Notes under the pieces: model-generated | What the model saw: only the letters and a program-made list of their open reading frames with translations | Told to the model about the DNA's origin: nothing | The model's database searches: none | Translations under genes and position numbers: made by a program | Source: Saccharum officinarum | Taxonomy: Eukaryota; Streptophyta; Magnoliopsida; Poales; Poaceae | Assembly: GCA_020631735.1 (NCBI GenBank) | Contig: CM036199.1 | Location: forward strand, 17,317,955 to 17,381,954 | Direction: 5' to 3' | DNA: 64,000 bases | Shown: piece by piece, positions 45,341 to 57,300 of the stretch | Position numbering within the stretch: position 1 is the first letter of the stretch | Layout of the letters: each line of letters starts with the position of its first letter

Positions 45341-46135
45341 GTAGTGTGGTCGTGGCGGCCGGAAGAGGGGCCTGTATGTGTGCATGGAATGCGAGCGAGC
45401 TAGCTAGCTCCATGGAGCGGCGGATTAGGGTTCATCTCGATCCGGTCTAGCTAGCTAGCTAGTAGCTAGCCAGCAGAAACAAAGGCGCCTGATCGAGGAA
45501 ATCGAGCACGGACGGCCCGGATCGTATGGTCTGGTTAAGGGTCGAGATCCAACGGTGGGGATTGCTTGACACGATAAGATGCTAAAGTGCGCCTGTGGAT
45601 GTTCTGTAGCGCATGATAAGCCATCTTTATTTAACGGAAAAGCAAAGTGCGGCAGGCAAAGCGCGGTTTGGTTGCCGAGCCTCGGCTTTGCATTACACTG
45701 ATGAGGACGTACGGATTTGAGAGAGCGCGGTGGTCACCGTGGTCCTCAAGTTACCTCGTCATTTGCCTCCCTGCTGTTATACTCTAGAATAGTATAGCTA
45801 TGTTTAGCCTTTCTTAGACAGATTAAGGAGAATGTCTTATATGAATACATATGAATAATGTAGCAGAATGCATATATGCTACATTGACTAGATCGTAAGT
45901 GGACATGTACCTTACTGTATGAATATGACCTTCATCCAACTATATGTCCCTGAATGTTTGTTTGGTCTCCATATGCCAACTATTGCCTGCCTTGCATGTC
46001 TCCATGCTGGTTAAATGGAAATAAACGTGCATACATGCTGCCATTTGCCATTTATTTCCGCAGCATAGTATTGTCCGGTTGCATAGCCACCTCTTCTAGA
46101 ATATAAAGTGATTGTCGATATCCACCTAAGCAAGT

Positions 46136-46386
46136 ACTCCTCTGTATCGGATTTAGAAGTTGTTTTAGACAATTTGGGTCAAACATTGGTATAAATCATC
46201 AATAATTTTAAATTGTTGATTTGCAATGTAAAATTATATGAATAGATTTGTCTTGAAAAATGTTTTATAAAAGTATACATATATCACTTTTTCATAAATA
46301 TTTTTTATAAAACAAGAGGTCAAAGTTGTGTTTTGGAGACCGTGCGCTGTCCTAAACGACTTCTAAATCCGATACGGAGGGAGTAC
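46136..46386. mobile_element. Stowaway-like MITE
   Basis: Ends TACTCCTCTGTATCGGATTTAGAAGTTG and CGACTTCTAAATCCGATACGGAGGGAGTA are long inverted repeats beginning and ending in TA. Confidence 0.8.
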
Positions 46387-46543
46387 TGTCCAGCTGCTAA
46401 GCCAAAATCCCTTATATTTTAGAACGGAAGTCGTAGCTAATGCCTATTCTAGACTGTTTCTCTCTTGCTTTTTTGTGTCTTTAGGATTGCAGCGGTAATC
46501 CTCAGATTAATTGTGGGTCCTTGTATTGTTTTTTACGGTGTTT

Positions 46544-46673
46544 GGCCCCGTTCGGCTGTGCTGATAAACCGGCTGAAAAAACACTGTTGGCTGATTTGTT
46601 GTGAGAGAAAAATATTGTTCCGGCTGAAAAAACAAGCTGAAAAAGACGGATTATAAGTCGGATGAACAGGGCC
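46544..46673. mobile_element. Short MITE, GGCCCTGTTCG family
   Basis: Ends GGCCCCGTTCGGCTG and CGGATGAACAGGGCC. The interior has GGCTGATTTGTTGTGAGAG and AAAAATATTGTTC. Confidence 0.7.
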
Positions 46674-46738
46674 TTGTCTACTCCCTCTTAATGAAATACA
46701 TGTCAAAGTACTTTCGCGAAAAAACAAATTTTGTATAT

Positions 46739-46991
46739 ACTCCCTATGTCCTGAAATGTATTGTTTTTTGAGATGTCCTAAGTCAAATTAATCTCAATTG
46801 ACCAAGCTCTTAGAAAGAATGGATAATATTTCCAATGTCAAATGAGCATTCTTAGATACCTTATAAAATGTATTTTTATAGTTTACCTAATTGAGGTTGT
46901 AGATGTTAATATTTTTCTACATAAATTTAGTAAAATTTAAGGTAGTTTGACTCAGGATAAGCTCATTATATTTCAAGAAAAAGAGAGTATG
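46739..46991. mobile_element. Stowaway-like MITE
   Basis: Ends TACTCCCTATGTCCTGAAATGTATTG and CATTATATTTCAAGAAAAAGAGAGTA; the right end is decayed. The interior has AAGTCAAATTAATCTC. Confidence 0.6.
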
Positions 46992-48477
46992 ACGAGGAGA
47001 GTTAAAAAAAGAGCTAGGCTTGGGCTGGTAAGTCATAAGAAAAAAGAGTGACTAGGCCATAAAAGTAAAGCCTAATCTCACAAAAAAAATAGTCGCTTCG
47101 CTTATGCTATATATGATTAACACCTTTGTTTTCTCCTTTATTTTCGGTGTGAGGCCTATTTCTTTGTTCTCGATCCAAATATGAGATTGATCCTTGTAGA
47201 GAATGATGATTAGTATTCACAGGTGCCCTCTTGGAGGTACTTTGGAGTTATCACTGTATCCAAAAAATTTCAAGCCACTATGCTATATCATCTTATCTCA
47301 ATTCTAGTGTAACACCACGCCAGGAGAAAAGTTTTGTGATTATTTCTGGTCCACACACTTAGTGGTGGATCTAAGAAAGTAAGTTAGGAGGGATTTCTCC
47401 CATTATCTTCTACCTCTAGCCTCTTTTTCTAAGCTTTCATGGGTCTCAATTTGTAGCGGGGGCTTAGGATTGGAGCTCCATGCTTCGACTAGTGGTAGGG
47501 GGCTCGAGCCCACCCCACCTCATCCCGATGCTAGATCCACCCCTGTACACATTGGCTAGCTAGGGGTGTCCTCAAGGGTCCTCAAGACCCTTCTTTTGTA
47601 CTCTGTTTACAGTCGTTTTTTGAACCACGGGTACATGACGAACTCGCATTTTGGCGGTGTCAACGCTAGGACATAGCTATAGAGCATATTTTTGGCTCTT
47701 GGACTTTTTCATTGGTTGTGTGCCTTTTGTCATGTAGAGGCCCGGAGACCTATTTCAAGGCCTTGTATATCATCTTCACGTATTTCTCTTAAAATTTTCA
47801 TAAAAACTTCCTTTAATTACCGAAAAAAGCTATAGGAAGTATATAGTGGAGGTTAATTAAGTCGCATTGCATAACTATGGTAATTAAGGCTATTGCGCTC
47901 CAAGGTAATATATGGAGGTCAAAAAAAGCTTTTTCTGCTTTTCTGATTCTCTGTGCGTATAGATGATGATTCTCTGTGTGGAAACGAATAATCCCATAGC
48001 TAGCAAGAGCTAGATACTAGCTTGTTTTTTTCCTTCTTTGAAAATAGTATGGTGCTGTTAGTTTTTCAAGATTATATTGTAGCCCTTTCTTTAAGATTTA
48101 CTGCAAGCTGTGATCGGTGATCCTCTCATAGTTTGGTTGCACCGAGCCCCAAGGCAATCATATGACGTCCAATACAATATTCAAATTTGCTAGTTAATTG
48201 CTACACTACTTCAGTCCTACATTCTGAGCCGTGCATGCATGCATGGCTAATTGGCATGCCACTATTAATACAAGCTGAATGATCGATCAAGATGTGGCAT
48301 GACGTTGTTTACCCAGTGTAAAACATTTTATGGCTGTCATCGCATTATTAATCTAAAAAAGGCAGCAAAAGCACAATCATGAGAGATACTAGCTGCCTCC
48401 CATCCCATTCCTTAGTTCAGACCTTTTCGTTTGAAAAAAGGAACCATACGTTATTTGGATTCGTACGTCGTTCAACG

Positions 48478-48596
<119 letters not shown>

Positions 48597-49087
48597 GCAT
48601 GTACGTACATATATAGGTACACGCGTACGTACACACCATGGACAGAAATATATGAAGAAATAATCTGATTTTGTATATGTACCATGAAATTGATGCAAAC
48701 TAGACGGCAGTCGGGACTTGATGTGCAACGATCGATCCTACTTACTCCGTCAAATTTTTTTTTGCAATTATGAGATTTATGTAAGTTAAATTAGCTTAAC
48801 TTTGATCAAATTTATAGTTAATAATATTGATATGTATGTGTCCAACTAGATTTGCTAAAGTATATTTTACAGTTAATTTATGCTACTTATTATATAAAGT
48901 TTTCAGTACTTTTTCATATAATTTTGATCAAATTATAATCTAAATTGTTTGATTTCTCAAAAAGTGAAAATTGTATTCTTTTGTGCAGCAGACGCAGGTA
49001 TATATAGCTAGCTAGCTGAAGTAGTAATAACCAAATCAAATTAATTCCCAGGTCACGTCAATTCATTTTCTTGTTTAAACTTGCATA

Positions 49088-49324
49088 TTCCCTCTGTCCC
49101 GGTTTATCTGTCGTTTTTCGGTTTTCATGCCACAAGTTTGACTCGATTTATAAAAAATACGTGTAACATTTTTATCTCCAAATAAATTTATTAAAAAACT
49201 AGATTCAAAGATCTTTCCAATTATACTAATTATGTACCATAAATATTAATATTTTTTAATATATATTTTATTAAAGTTATTTCTCGGAAAACGAAAACGA
49301 CAGATATTTTGGGACGGAGGGGTA
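49088..49324. mobile_element. Stowaway-like MITE
   Basis: Ends TTCCCTCTGTCCCGGTTTATCTGTCGTTTT and CGACAGATATTTTGGGACGGAGGGGTA are clear inverted repeats carrying the CTCCGTCCC core. Confidence 0.8.
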
Positions 49325-49821
49325 TTTTTTTTCTGCCTCAAAAGTAACTGACAAGCGACAAGATGTACATGCAAGAGTTGTAAAAACAATAATAAATAAA
49401 GCTAATGGTCTGTCGCTTTTGTTGTCTTGAGGCTTACGAAGTGGCTGGAAGATGGGCAAACCTGTTCATCAATGCTCCCTGAGTTCCAAAATGCAGGTGG
49501 CCATAAACTCTCTTCTTTATTTTTTTGTCAAATTTGTATAAATTATATACAATACCAATGATTTTATTCTTTAAATAGTTAATACAACTTATTTAATGTT
49601 GTCGATGTTTATATTTTTTAGACTGATCAACATAGAAAGTTTGGCTGGAACTAAAACGACCAAAATTTTGGCGTGCTACTTAAATCAAGCAGGAAACAGC
49701 TACAATTGTGTCGTGTTCAATGTATAACAACATTTTACATGATGATGGTTTTCTAGAAACATGACCAGAGGTGAACCATTAGAGATCACTAGGCGACAAT
49801 AACAAACCACCACTAACAAAC

Positions 49822-50032
49822 ATTCCCCACGTTTCAAATTATAGCTCACTTTAGTTTTGTCTTAAATCAAACTTTGCTAACATTTTAGAAAAATATATCA
49901 ACATCCATAAGTTCAAATAAGTGCACACAGAGAATTTAGTTAAATTAATTTGATGTTATAGATATTATAAAATTAGAGAAGTTTGACTTAGGACAACGCA
50001 AAGTGACATATAATTTGGAATGTATAAAGTAT
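49822..50032. mobile_element. Stowaway-like MITE
   Basis: Ends TTCCCCACGTTTCAAATTATAGCTCACTTT and AAAGTGACATATAATTTGGAATGTATAAAGTA are inverted repeats with some decay. Confidence 0.65.
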
Positions 50033-52170
50033 ATCTCACGGCTCAAGATTGTTTTAGCTCGACCGCCTTTTATCCATAGGAAGAAATGTGCATCATATAT
50101 ATGTAGCAGTAATCCATACATCCTTAAGCCCTAAGCAGTGAGTCCTGAAGATGAGATATGCTGCAATCAGCTCTTCGAAGTATTATATATCGTGTGTAAT
50201 GTGTACACACAACTGGCAGATGCGCAGTTGCAATCACAAAAGGCAGAGGCTGTTGTATTGTCTCTGTCGAGCCCTGCACCTTGTAGCCTGCGGTGAACAC
50301 CTGCCTCTCGCTTGATCTGAGGCTTGTAACGCAATCTGAATTTGCATCTCCCAGTTGGTCAAGGGTGTCTGCTGATAGATTGTTTTGCTTGGAGCCTCCA
50401 GATTTGACCAGTTGATCAAGAGGGCCATATATGGGATCCAACTAAGACGAAAGGGTTAATGTCAGAATGACACGACATGCGAAATAGCGTGACATCATGA
50501 CTGAAGTAATAATTTATGATCAATTAAATTTCATAAGCACAAGAAAAGCGACAGCAAAGAAGTAATTTAAAAGACCAGTCCTCTGTAGTTTTTCATCTAT
50601 TTACTAGTAGTTTTTTTTTACCCAAGTCATTAATTTATACCCTAACATGAATTGCATATCGAAAAGGAAATTCGTTGCAGTCGCATTTTACTAAATTACA
50701 GGCTTCAGATGGCACCTTATGAATTTTCATTCTTAAATATGGTTAGTTGCGTTGGTTACTGAAGGGTTGATAAATCAGTCCAAGAAGTTGACTATCAACA
50801 AATACAATAGCAATTGGCCAACAACCAGCAAGGTTCAATGCTGCGAGACCGAAGATTTCTCTTGGTTTTCCCTAACATACTAACATAGTAACATGAACTT
50901 GAACAAATCAATCTACAACCATCTAATTCTTTGAAGCAGAGTATCAAACATAGAGATCACCAGAAGACGACTAAAAAAAAAAAAAAAAGCCTTTGTGGAT
51001 GTCAACAAAGATACTGTATGCTAGATTCTCACATGAAGCACCCAAAAAAAAAACAACAACAACAAAAAGATGATACATTCATTTTTAGGAAGAGCGGTAG
51101 CAGCCATTTGTTTCTCTCAAAACCGTGTGTTCTTTTAAGATTATAATTGATTGACCTAGCTACTAGGTATTATGAACAAAAAATGGTTGTAGTATTGTTT
51201 CATGGTCACTGTGGACCCACGAAAGCGATGCTCTGGCTCATTTTTAGACCCCTTCTCAAGGCTGTTTCAAGCTGGCTTTTGCTGTAGAGAAAATAGTTTG
51301 CCTGAGAATCAGATGCATCCGAACAGGAATTTGCTGGAGAAAGAATCTTCTATCTTAAGAAGCAATCGAAGGTATTATATACTGTTGAAAGCTGAAACAA
51401 CACAGTATCAAATCCTAAAGGTACTGTGTTCAAATTGAAATGTGAAATGACACGGCATCAAATCTCAAGGAATATAAATACAGTTGAAGCAATATGGTAT
51501 CAAATTCTCCCACCAATAGTGTTTCACTAAGGAGCCTACATTTGATGGCGTTATGCAATTTAGTCTTCATCTTCTTCAAATGAAATAGGACAGGATCACT
51601 CCCTATAAATTATCCCTGGGCGTTCAGTTCACAGATCCAAACAAGAAATTGTTTAGTAGTACATTGTAGTACATCTGGCGAGTTCGAGTCGATTATAACA
51701 ACTTACCATCCACATATCCAACAAATCCATCAACATCAGGCTGAACAGCAGTAAAAAAACAACAGACAGTTGAAGAAGACAAAGTGTGCCTGAAAGAGCA
51801 GGGAGGATACATTAGTGTACAAAATACTTAGATGGTTTGTTCCAGTAGTTAATGTTTAAAGAACAAAGATGATGTTGTTTCTAACTCCTAATTTGGCTCA
51901 TCTGAAGTCGTCAAAGTAGAGGAGTGTTCAAGTAATCTACTTTATATTTTACATTATTAAACTATGCATATAGAGTTGCCACGTTTGACATTTGTCTATC
52001 TATCCTCCGCTTTATTGCAAATGCACAGATTAATAGAAAGGGTGAAAACTAATGGATCTCCACTAACCCAAACCCATCAACACACCAATCCAAGTCCATC
52101 TGTACATGTACAATCATACTTGACACATTGATGTTGGAACCCGAATTTCTGATCCAGACCCAAAACAAAT

Positions 52171-52318
52171 TATGGGATATAATATTGTTTTGTGCTCTTG
52201 GCTTCTTCTGTGCCTATGCCTTGGCCGGCGATGGTCAGTCATTAACATTTCAATTATGGGATATAATATTTTTTGTGCTTTTGGCTTCTTCCATGCCTAT
52301 GCCATTGGCCGGCAACAA
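52171..52318 (+). repeat. Tandem duplication of an 84-bp unit
   Basis: TATGGGATATAATATT, then TTTTGTGCT, TTGGCTTCTTC, TGCCTATGCC and TTGGCCGGC, occur at 52171-52254 and again from 52255. In one frame both copies give a hydrophobic stretch (FFCAYALAGDG-like). That may be a relic of a signal peptide exon, but this is not established. Confidence 0.7.
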
Positions 52319-52544
52319 TCATAACACTTCATTGGTAATAACGGCTGCTTATAGGTTGCCCATGAGACAAACTTGTTTTGATTATTAGAACAACCACAAG
52401 GTGTGTGAGAAGCATTCTCGTGTTCTTCTCATACGCCCCGCCCCGTAAGCTGAAGGGAATGCATAGAGGTTTGTTTCTTTTACCTCTCTCGCCCATGCCT
52501 TTCTACTTGATCTTTCAAGCATTGAGCCCCTCAAAATTTATCAG

Positions 52545-54182
52545 CAGGATATGAAGCGTTGCTAGGATGCCTCATTGTTGGGGTGATAATTGGGGCCATT
52601 GCTATTTTCTGCCATGTCAGGAGAAGAGCCAGCAAGTTTCAACCATCAAGAAACGATATCGGTAATTTCACTAATTAATTAATTGCACATCATGCATATA
52701 GAAGTTACTGAGATGAGTTTTTTTACCCACTAATAGCAATATGAACTTACGAAGTCGCACATGTTATTTTTTCTTGCAGAGGTCGCGGTGGCATCCCTTG
52801 AGTATGAGGAGACTACCTGCAAGCCAATGTCGATCAAAGAAATATACACAGCAACTGAAAGCTTGAGTCCATCAAACATCATTGGACAGGGTATTGCAGG
52901 TACGTGTCCATAATAGCTGATTCATGGTTATGGTATCTGTACCATAAAGCAAGCAGAAAGTATATTTTTCATCCAAGAACATGAGACTTAGAAACCATAC
53001 TGTTAAAGTATGTTGTTCTTTATGGTGTGCAACTTGTTCCTCTTGTGGTTCCAGGGAAGGTCTACAGAGGAGTGCTTGCAAATGGCTGGCCTGTTGCAGT
53101 GAAGCACATCGTTAAGAATGAGCATGCAGAAACCTTCCTAAGGGAAGTTAAAAGCCTGTCACATGTCAGGCACCCGAATCTTGTGTCATTAAGAGGTTAC
53201 TGTGACGGACAGGAGGAGTGTTTTCTTGTGTATGAGCTGTGCATCAACGGTAACCTATCAGAATGGCTATTTGGTGAGTAACAGGAGCCTAAACATTTAA
53301 AGTGATGACTACAACTCTAGAAATTTATACATTATTGCATAATTGAAGAAAAGAATAATTTGATTCTAGGAAAAGATAAGAACCTTTCATGGATTCAGAG
53401 GCTTCAGATAGCACTTGGAAGTGCTTGTGGCCTTTGGTTCCTGCACATATATCCTGAAGGCTGCATCGTTCACCGTGACATCAAGGTTTGTTGCATGATC
53501 TGAAAGGCTTCAGTGCATCTATAGATTCATGTTTAGTCAAATTCATACTTGCTATGACAGCCAACCAATATACTTCTTGGGGTTGATATGGAACCCAAGC
53601 TGTCAGATTTTGGACTCTCAAGGGTCATGGACTTAGGTGTGTCGCATGTAAGCTCTGAAGTCAGAGGAACGTTTGGCTATGTTGATCCAGAATACCGCCA
53701 CAACCACAGGGTGAATGCTGCAGGGGATGTATACAGCTTCGGCATGGTGCTCCTGCAACTCCTGTCAGGAAAACGAGCAATCAACATCATGAATACTGCT
53801 ATGCCAATGTCATTGGACAAAATGGTAAGATCATAAGCAGTTAAAGTAAGATATTACATTCTGAGATGAATAATTGATTGAGCCGAATATGTGTACCTGT
53901 CGTTCCCAGGCTTCTACACTTATCCAAGATGGCAATGTATCGGAGTTTGCTGATCCTAGGTTGAATGGAGAGTATTCAACGGAGGCATTTGATCTCAGTT
54001 TGAAGCTTGCTCTGTTATGCACTGGCCACAAGAAGCAACGGCCATCCATGGAGCAAGTTGTATCAAGGCTTGAGAAAGCTCTTGAGATCTCCATGAGAGA
54101 TGATGCAAAGCGCAACAACATTAGCACTGTCTGTTGGAGTATATGTAAGCCCATGTGGCTAAGGCCCATGTGGCCCATGTAA
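52545..54182 (+). CDS. Receptor-like Ser/Thr kinase, membrane and kinase exons, 3' end replaced by an LTR
   Basis: Exons 52545-52661, 52780-52899, 53055-53273, 53370-53485, 53561-53824 and 53910-54182, all GT-AG with matching phases. The first visible exon encodes a membrane span (LLGCLIVGVIIGAIAIFCHV) and a basic stop-transfer (RRRASK). A juxtamembrane region and a complete kinase follow: glycine loop IIGQGIAGKVYRG, ATP-anchoring Lys in PVAVKHI, catalytic IVHRDIKPTNILLG, DFG in KLSDFGLS, GTFGYVDPEY, GDVYSFGMVLLQLLSG and RPSMEQVVSRLEKAL. So the enzyme should be active. Extracellular exons were not recognised upstream, so the 5' part is incomplete. A copia element enters after codon GTC (54129-54131). 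The frame then reads 16 LTR-encoded residues and stops at TAA 54180-54182. The original tail of four residues plus stop survives at 59836-59850. Confidence 0.85.
54127..54131. repeat. Target-site duplication CTGTC, left copy
   Basis: CTGTC directly precedes the 5' LTR, and the same five bases directly follow the 3' LTR at 59831-59835. Confidence 0.93.
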
Positions 54183-54243
54183 GGAACCTATATAGCTACC
54201 CTTCTAGGGTTAGCCCAAATCAATAGAGTCACTAATTCTAGCA
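54132..54243 (+). repeat. 5' LTR, 112 bp
   Basis: Contains direct CCCATGTGG repeats (GCCCATGTGGCTAAG, GCCCATGTGGCCC) and a TATA-like CCTATATAGC at about 54188-54197. It supplies the TAA that ends the kinase frame. Confidence 0.95.
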
Positions 54244-54335
54244 TGGTATCAAAAGCCTCTCTATCTTCTTCCTGGTAGCAGCCGCCGCCCCCCTGGTGCA
54301 GCCGCCGCCGCTGCCTTCCTGGCCGGCGGGCGCCA

Positions 54336-57300
54336 CCATGGCTGGCCGCCGCGATCCTCCCCCCTCCCCTTCCTACTTCCACTCTTTTCCCTCTCTCCCC
54401 ACACCCTCCTGGGCCACGGTTGCTGGAGCTGGTCCTCCACCCGCCGCCGCCGGGCACCAGACACACCACCACCCGCCGCCGCTGGGGACCCAGCCGCCCC
54501 ACCTCCAGGCGCCGCTGGGGACCCAGCCGCACCACCTCCAGGCGCCGCTGCTGGGGCTGTCTGCCCGGCCCACCCTGCCCCTTTCCCCTGGCGCGGCCAC
54601 CTTCACCCATCCCGCCGTCGGTTACCCTCTGGCGGGCACCCCTGTACCCAACGCCCCCCCCTCCGCTGCTGCCCTCACAGCCGCTCCTGCTGTTGAGGGC
54701 GCAGCCGGGGGCTCGGGCTCCTCCTCCCTCACTGCTCCGGCGGTTGGGGGACATGGGGGGCCCCTGCTGCAGCCCTTCCTGCAGGGGGTGTTGAGGATGA
54801 GGGCGTTGTTGCCCTGTCAGAGCGCCCCGCCGACGCCGTCCACCTTCCCGGCGCCGGGACGGACACCGGCAATCACCTTCCCGCCGGTGCCCCCACTTTC
54901 CCGGCCTCGACACCGCCACTCCTCTCCCAGATCTACGCCGGCTCTCAACCCTATGATGGCCGTGACACCTCTTCTCTCGCCGCTGCTCTCGTCGCCGCGC
55001 GTGCCGCCGCCGCGGAGGGGCAGGCCCGGGTGCGGGCAGCCGCCCTCATGTGGGAGCACGAGCGCGAAGCGGCCGACGCCTTGGCTCGTCAGATTGCCGA
55101 GGCGGAGCGGCTCCTCTCTCCCGCCTCTCCGGCGGGTGCCCACTCCTCTGCTTCGCCGGGTCGTCGTGCATCTCATACTGCTGTCCTCTGGCACGATCCG
55201 GCTGACCCGCTCGTGGCACAGCTTCACTACCAGGCCGGGGGGTCCAGAACATCCGCCTCCTCGTGCCGGTCGTTCTCGAGCCGGAGTCACCCTCCTACGC
55301 TCGCTGGCGGGACCTCGTGGTTCTTACTCTTCGCCGCTACGCCCTCGACGACCACGTCCTCCTCGACGCCTCGGCCGCTGTCCAGACCCCGTCGTGGCTC
55401 CGTCTGGATAGCATCGTCCTCTCCTGGATCCTGGGGACGATCTCCCTCGACCTCCACGACCTCGTCCGTACCTCTCCTGACGCGCGCCGGGCTTGGCTTG
55501 CCCTTGAGGGCCAGTTTCTGGGCAACGCCGAGGCCCGGGCTCTGCGCCTCGACGCGAGTTTCCGGACTTTCGTCCAGGGGGACCTCTCCGTCGCTGAGTT
55601 CTGCCGCCGGATGAAGGGCATGGCGGATTCCCTGGGGGACCTTGGGTGGCCCGTGGAGGATCGCATCTTGGTCCTCAACGTCCTCCGGGGGCTCAGCGAC
55701 CGCTACGCCCACCTCCGGACGTGGATCACTCGCCAGCGGCCCTTCCCCACCTTCCTGGAGGTCCGCGACGATCTCGTCATGGAGGAGCTCACGCAGGGCC
55801 TCCAGCCGGTCTCCACTCCTGCAGGGGCCTCGGCTTCCTCGACGGCCCTGGCTGCTACTTCTACGCGCCCCCCTACACCACCACGGACCACTGCACCACC
55901 ACCGTCGTCTCTCCTGGGTCCTCCCTCCGGGCCGAGCGGAGGCGGGGGGGCCGTGGCGGTCGCCGACGCCGCGGTGGTGGTCGAGGGGGTGGCCGGAGCG
56001 GCCACACCCAGGCTCAGGCTCCCGGTGGGTTACCGGGGGGGGCACCATGGCCCTCCTTCCAGCACCCATGGGCAGGGCGCATCTCTATGTGGCCCTACCA
56101 CGCCACTGGGGCCGAGTCGCGCCCACCGGTGGCCTTCCTCACCGGGGCTCCTCCTGCTGGGGCTCCTCCTGCTGGTACTCCACCTGGCGCCTTCCCTGCT
56201 GCAGCGTGGACTCCACCGGGGGTCGCCGGATGGGACCCGACGGCCCTGGCTCGTTCGTTCTCCACCATGGGTCTGACACCTCCGGTTGGACCCGAGTGGA
56301 TCGCCGATTCAGGAGCCACCTACCACACCACTCCTGACCCTGGTATACTTTCGTCACTCCATTCTCCGTCCTCCTCACTTCCTTCGTCCATTATGGTCGC
56401 AAACGGCTCTTGCCTTCCTGTCACGTCTGTGGGTACCGCCGGTGCCCATGGCTCCTTTCGTCTTCCTGATGTTCTTGTTGCTCCTTCTATGGTTCATAAC
56501 CTCCTTTCTATTCGTCGTTTTACAGCTGACAATTCTTGTTCTGTTGAATTTGACTCTTCTGGTCTTACTGTCAAGGATTTGGCTTCCCGGCGTCCTCTGC
56601 TCCGATGTGACAGCACCGGGCCCCTTTACACCCTTCGCTTTCCGGCGGCGCATTCGTCTTCTTCGCCGTCCCTTTTGTCAGCTGCCTTCGCCGCTTCTCC
56701 TTCCTCTACTACCTGGCACCGGCGCCTCGGCCACCCTGGACGTGATGCCCTGATACAGCTCAGTCGTAGCTCTGGTCTTCCATGTACTCGAGCTCATGAT
56801 GAGCAACTGTGTCATGCGTGCCAATTGGGCCGACATGTTCGCCTTCCTTTTTCTAGTTCTTCTTCTCATGCGGCCCGCATTTTTGATCTTGTACATTGCG
56901 ACCTATGGACCTCTCCTGTCATCAGTATTTCTGGTTATAAGTACTATCTTGTGGTTGTTGATGATTTTTCGCATTATTCATGGACTTTTCCCCTACGTGC
57001 GAAGTCGGATACGTTCACCACGCTCTTTCACTTCTTTACTTGGGTGTCTACTCAGTTCGGTCTCACCATCAAGGCCGTCCAGTGTGACAATGGTCGCGAG
57101 TTTGACAACTCCACCTCCCGAGCTTTCTTCCTCTCTCACGGTGTTCAGTTGCGCATGTCTTGCCCATACACTTCTTCGCAGAATGGCAAGGCAGAGCGGA
57201 TGATTCGCACCACCAACGACACCGTGCGGACTCTACTGTTTCAGGCCTCTCTTCCTGCTCGCTTCTGGGCTGAGGGCCTGCACACCTCCACCTACCTTCT

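Noticed and set aside
50124..50441. 105-residue open frame, minus strand
   Set aside because: No recognisable domain, promoter or splice signals in AT-rich DNA. It could be a small gene but cannot be supported.
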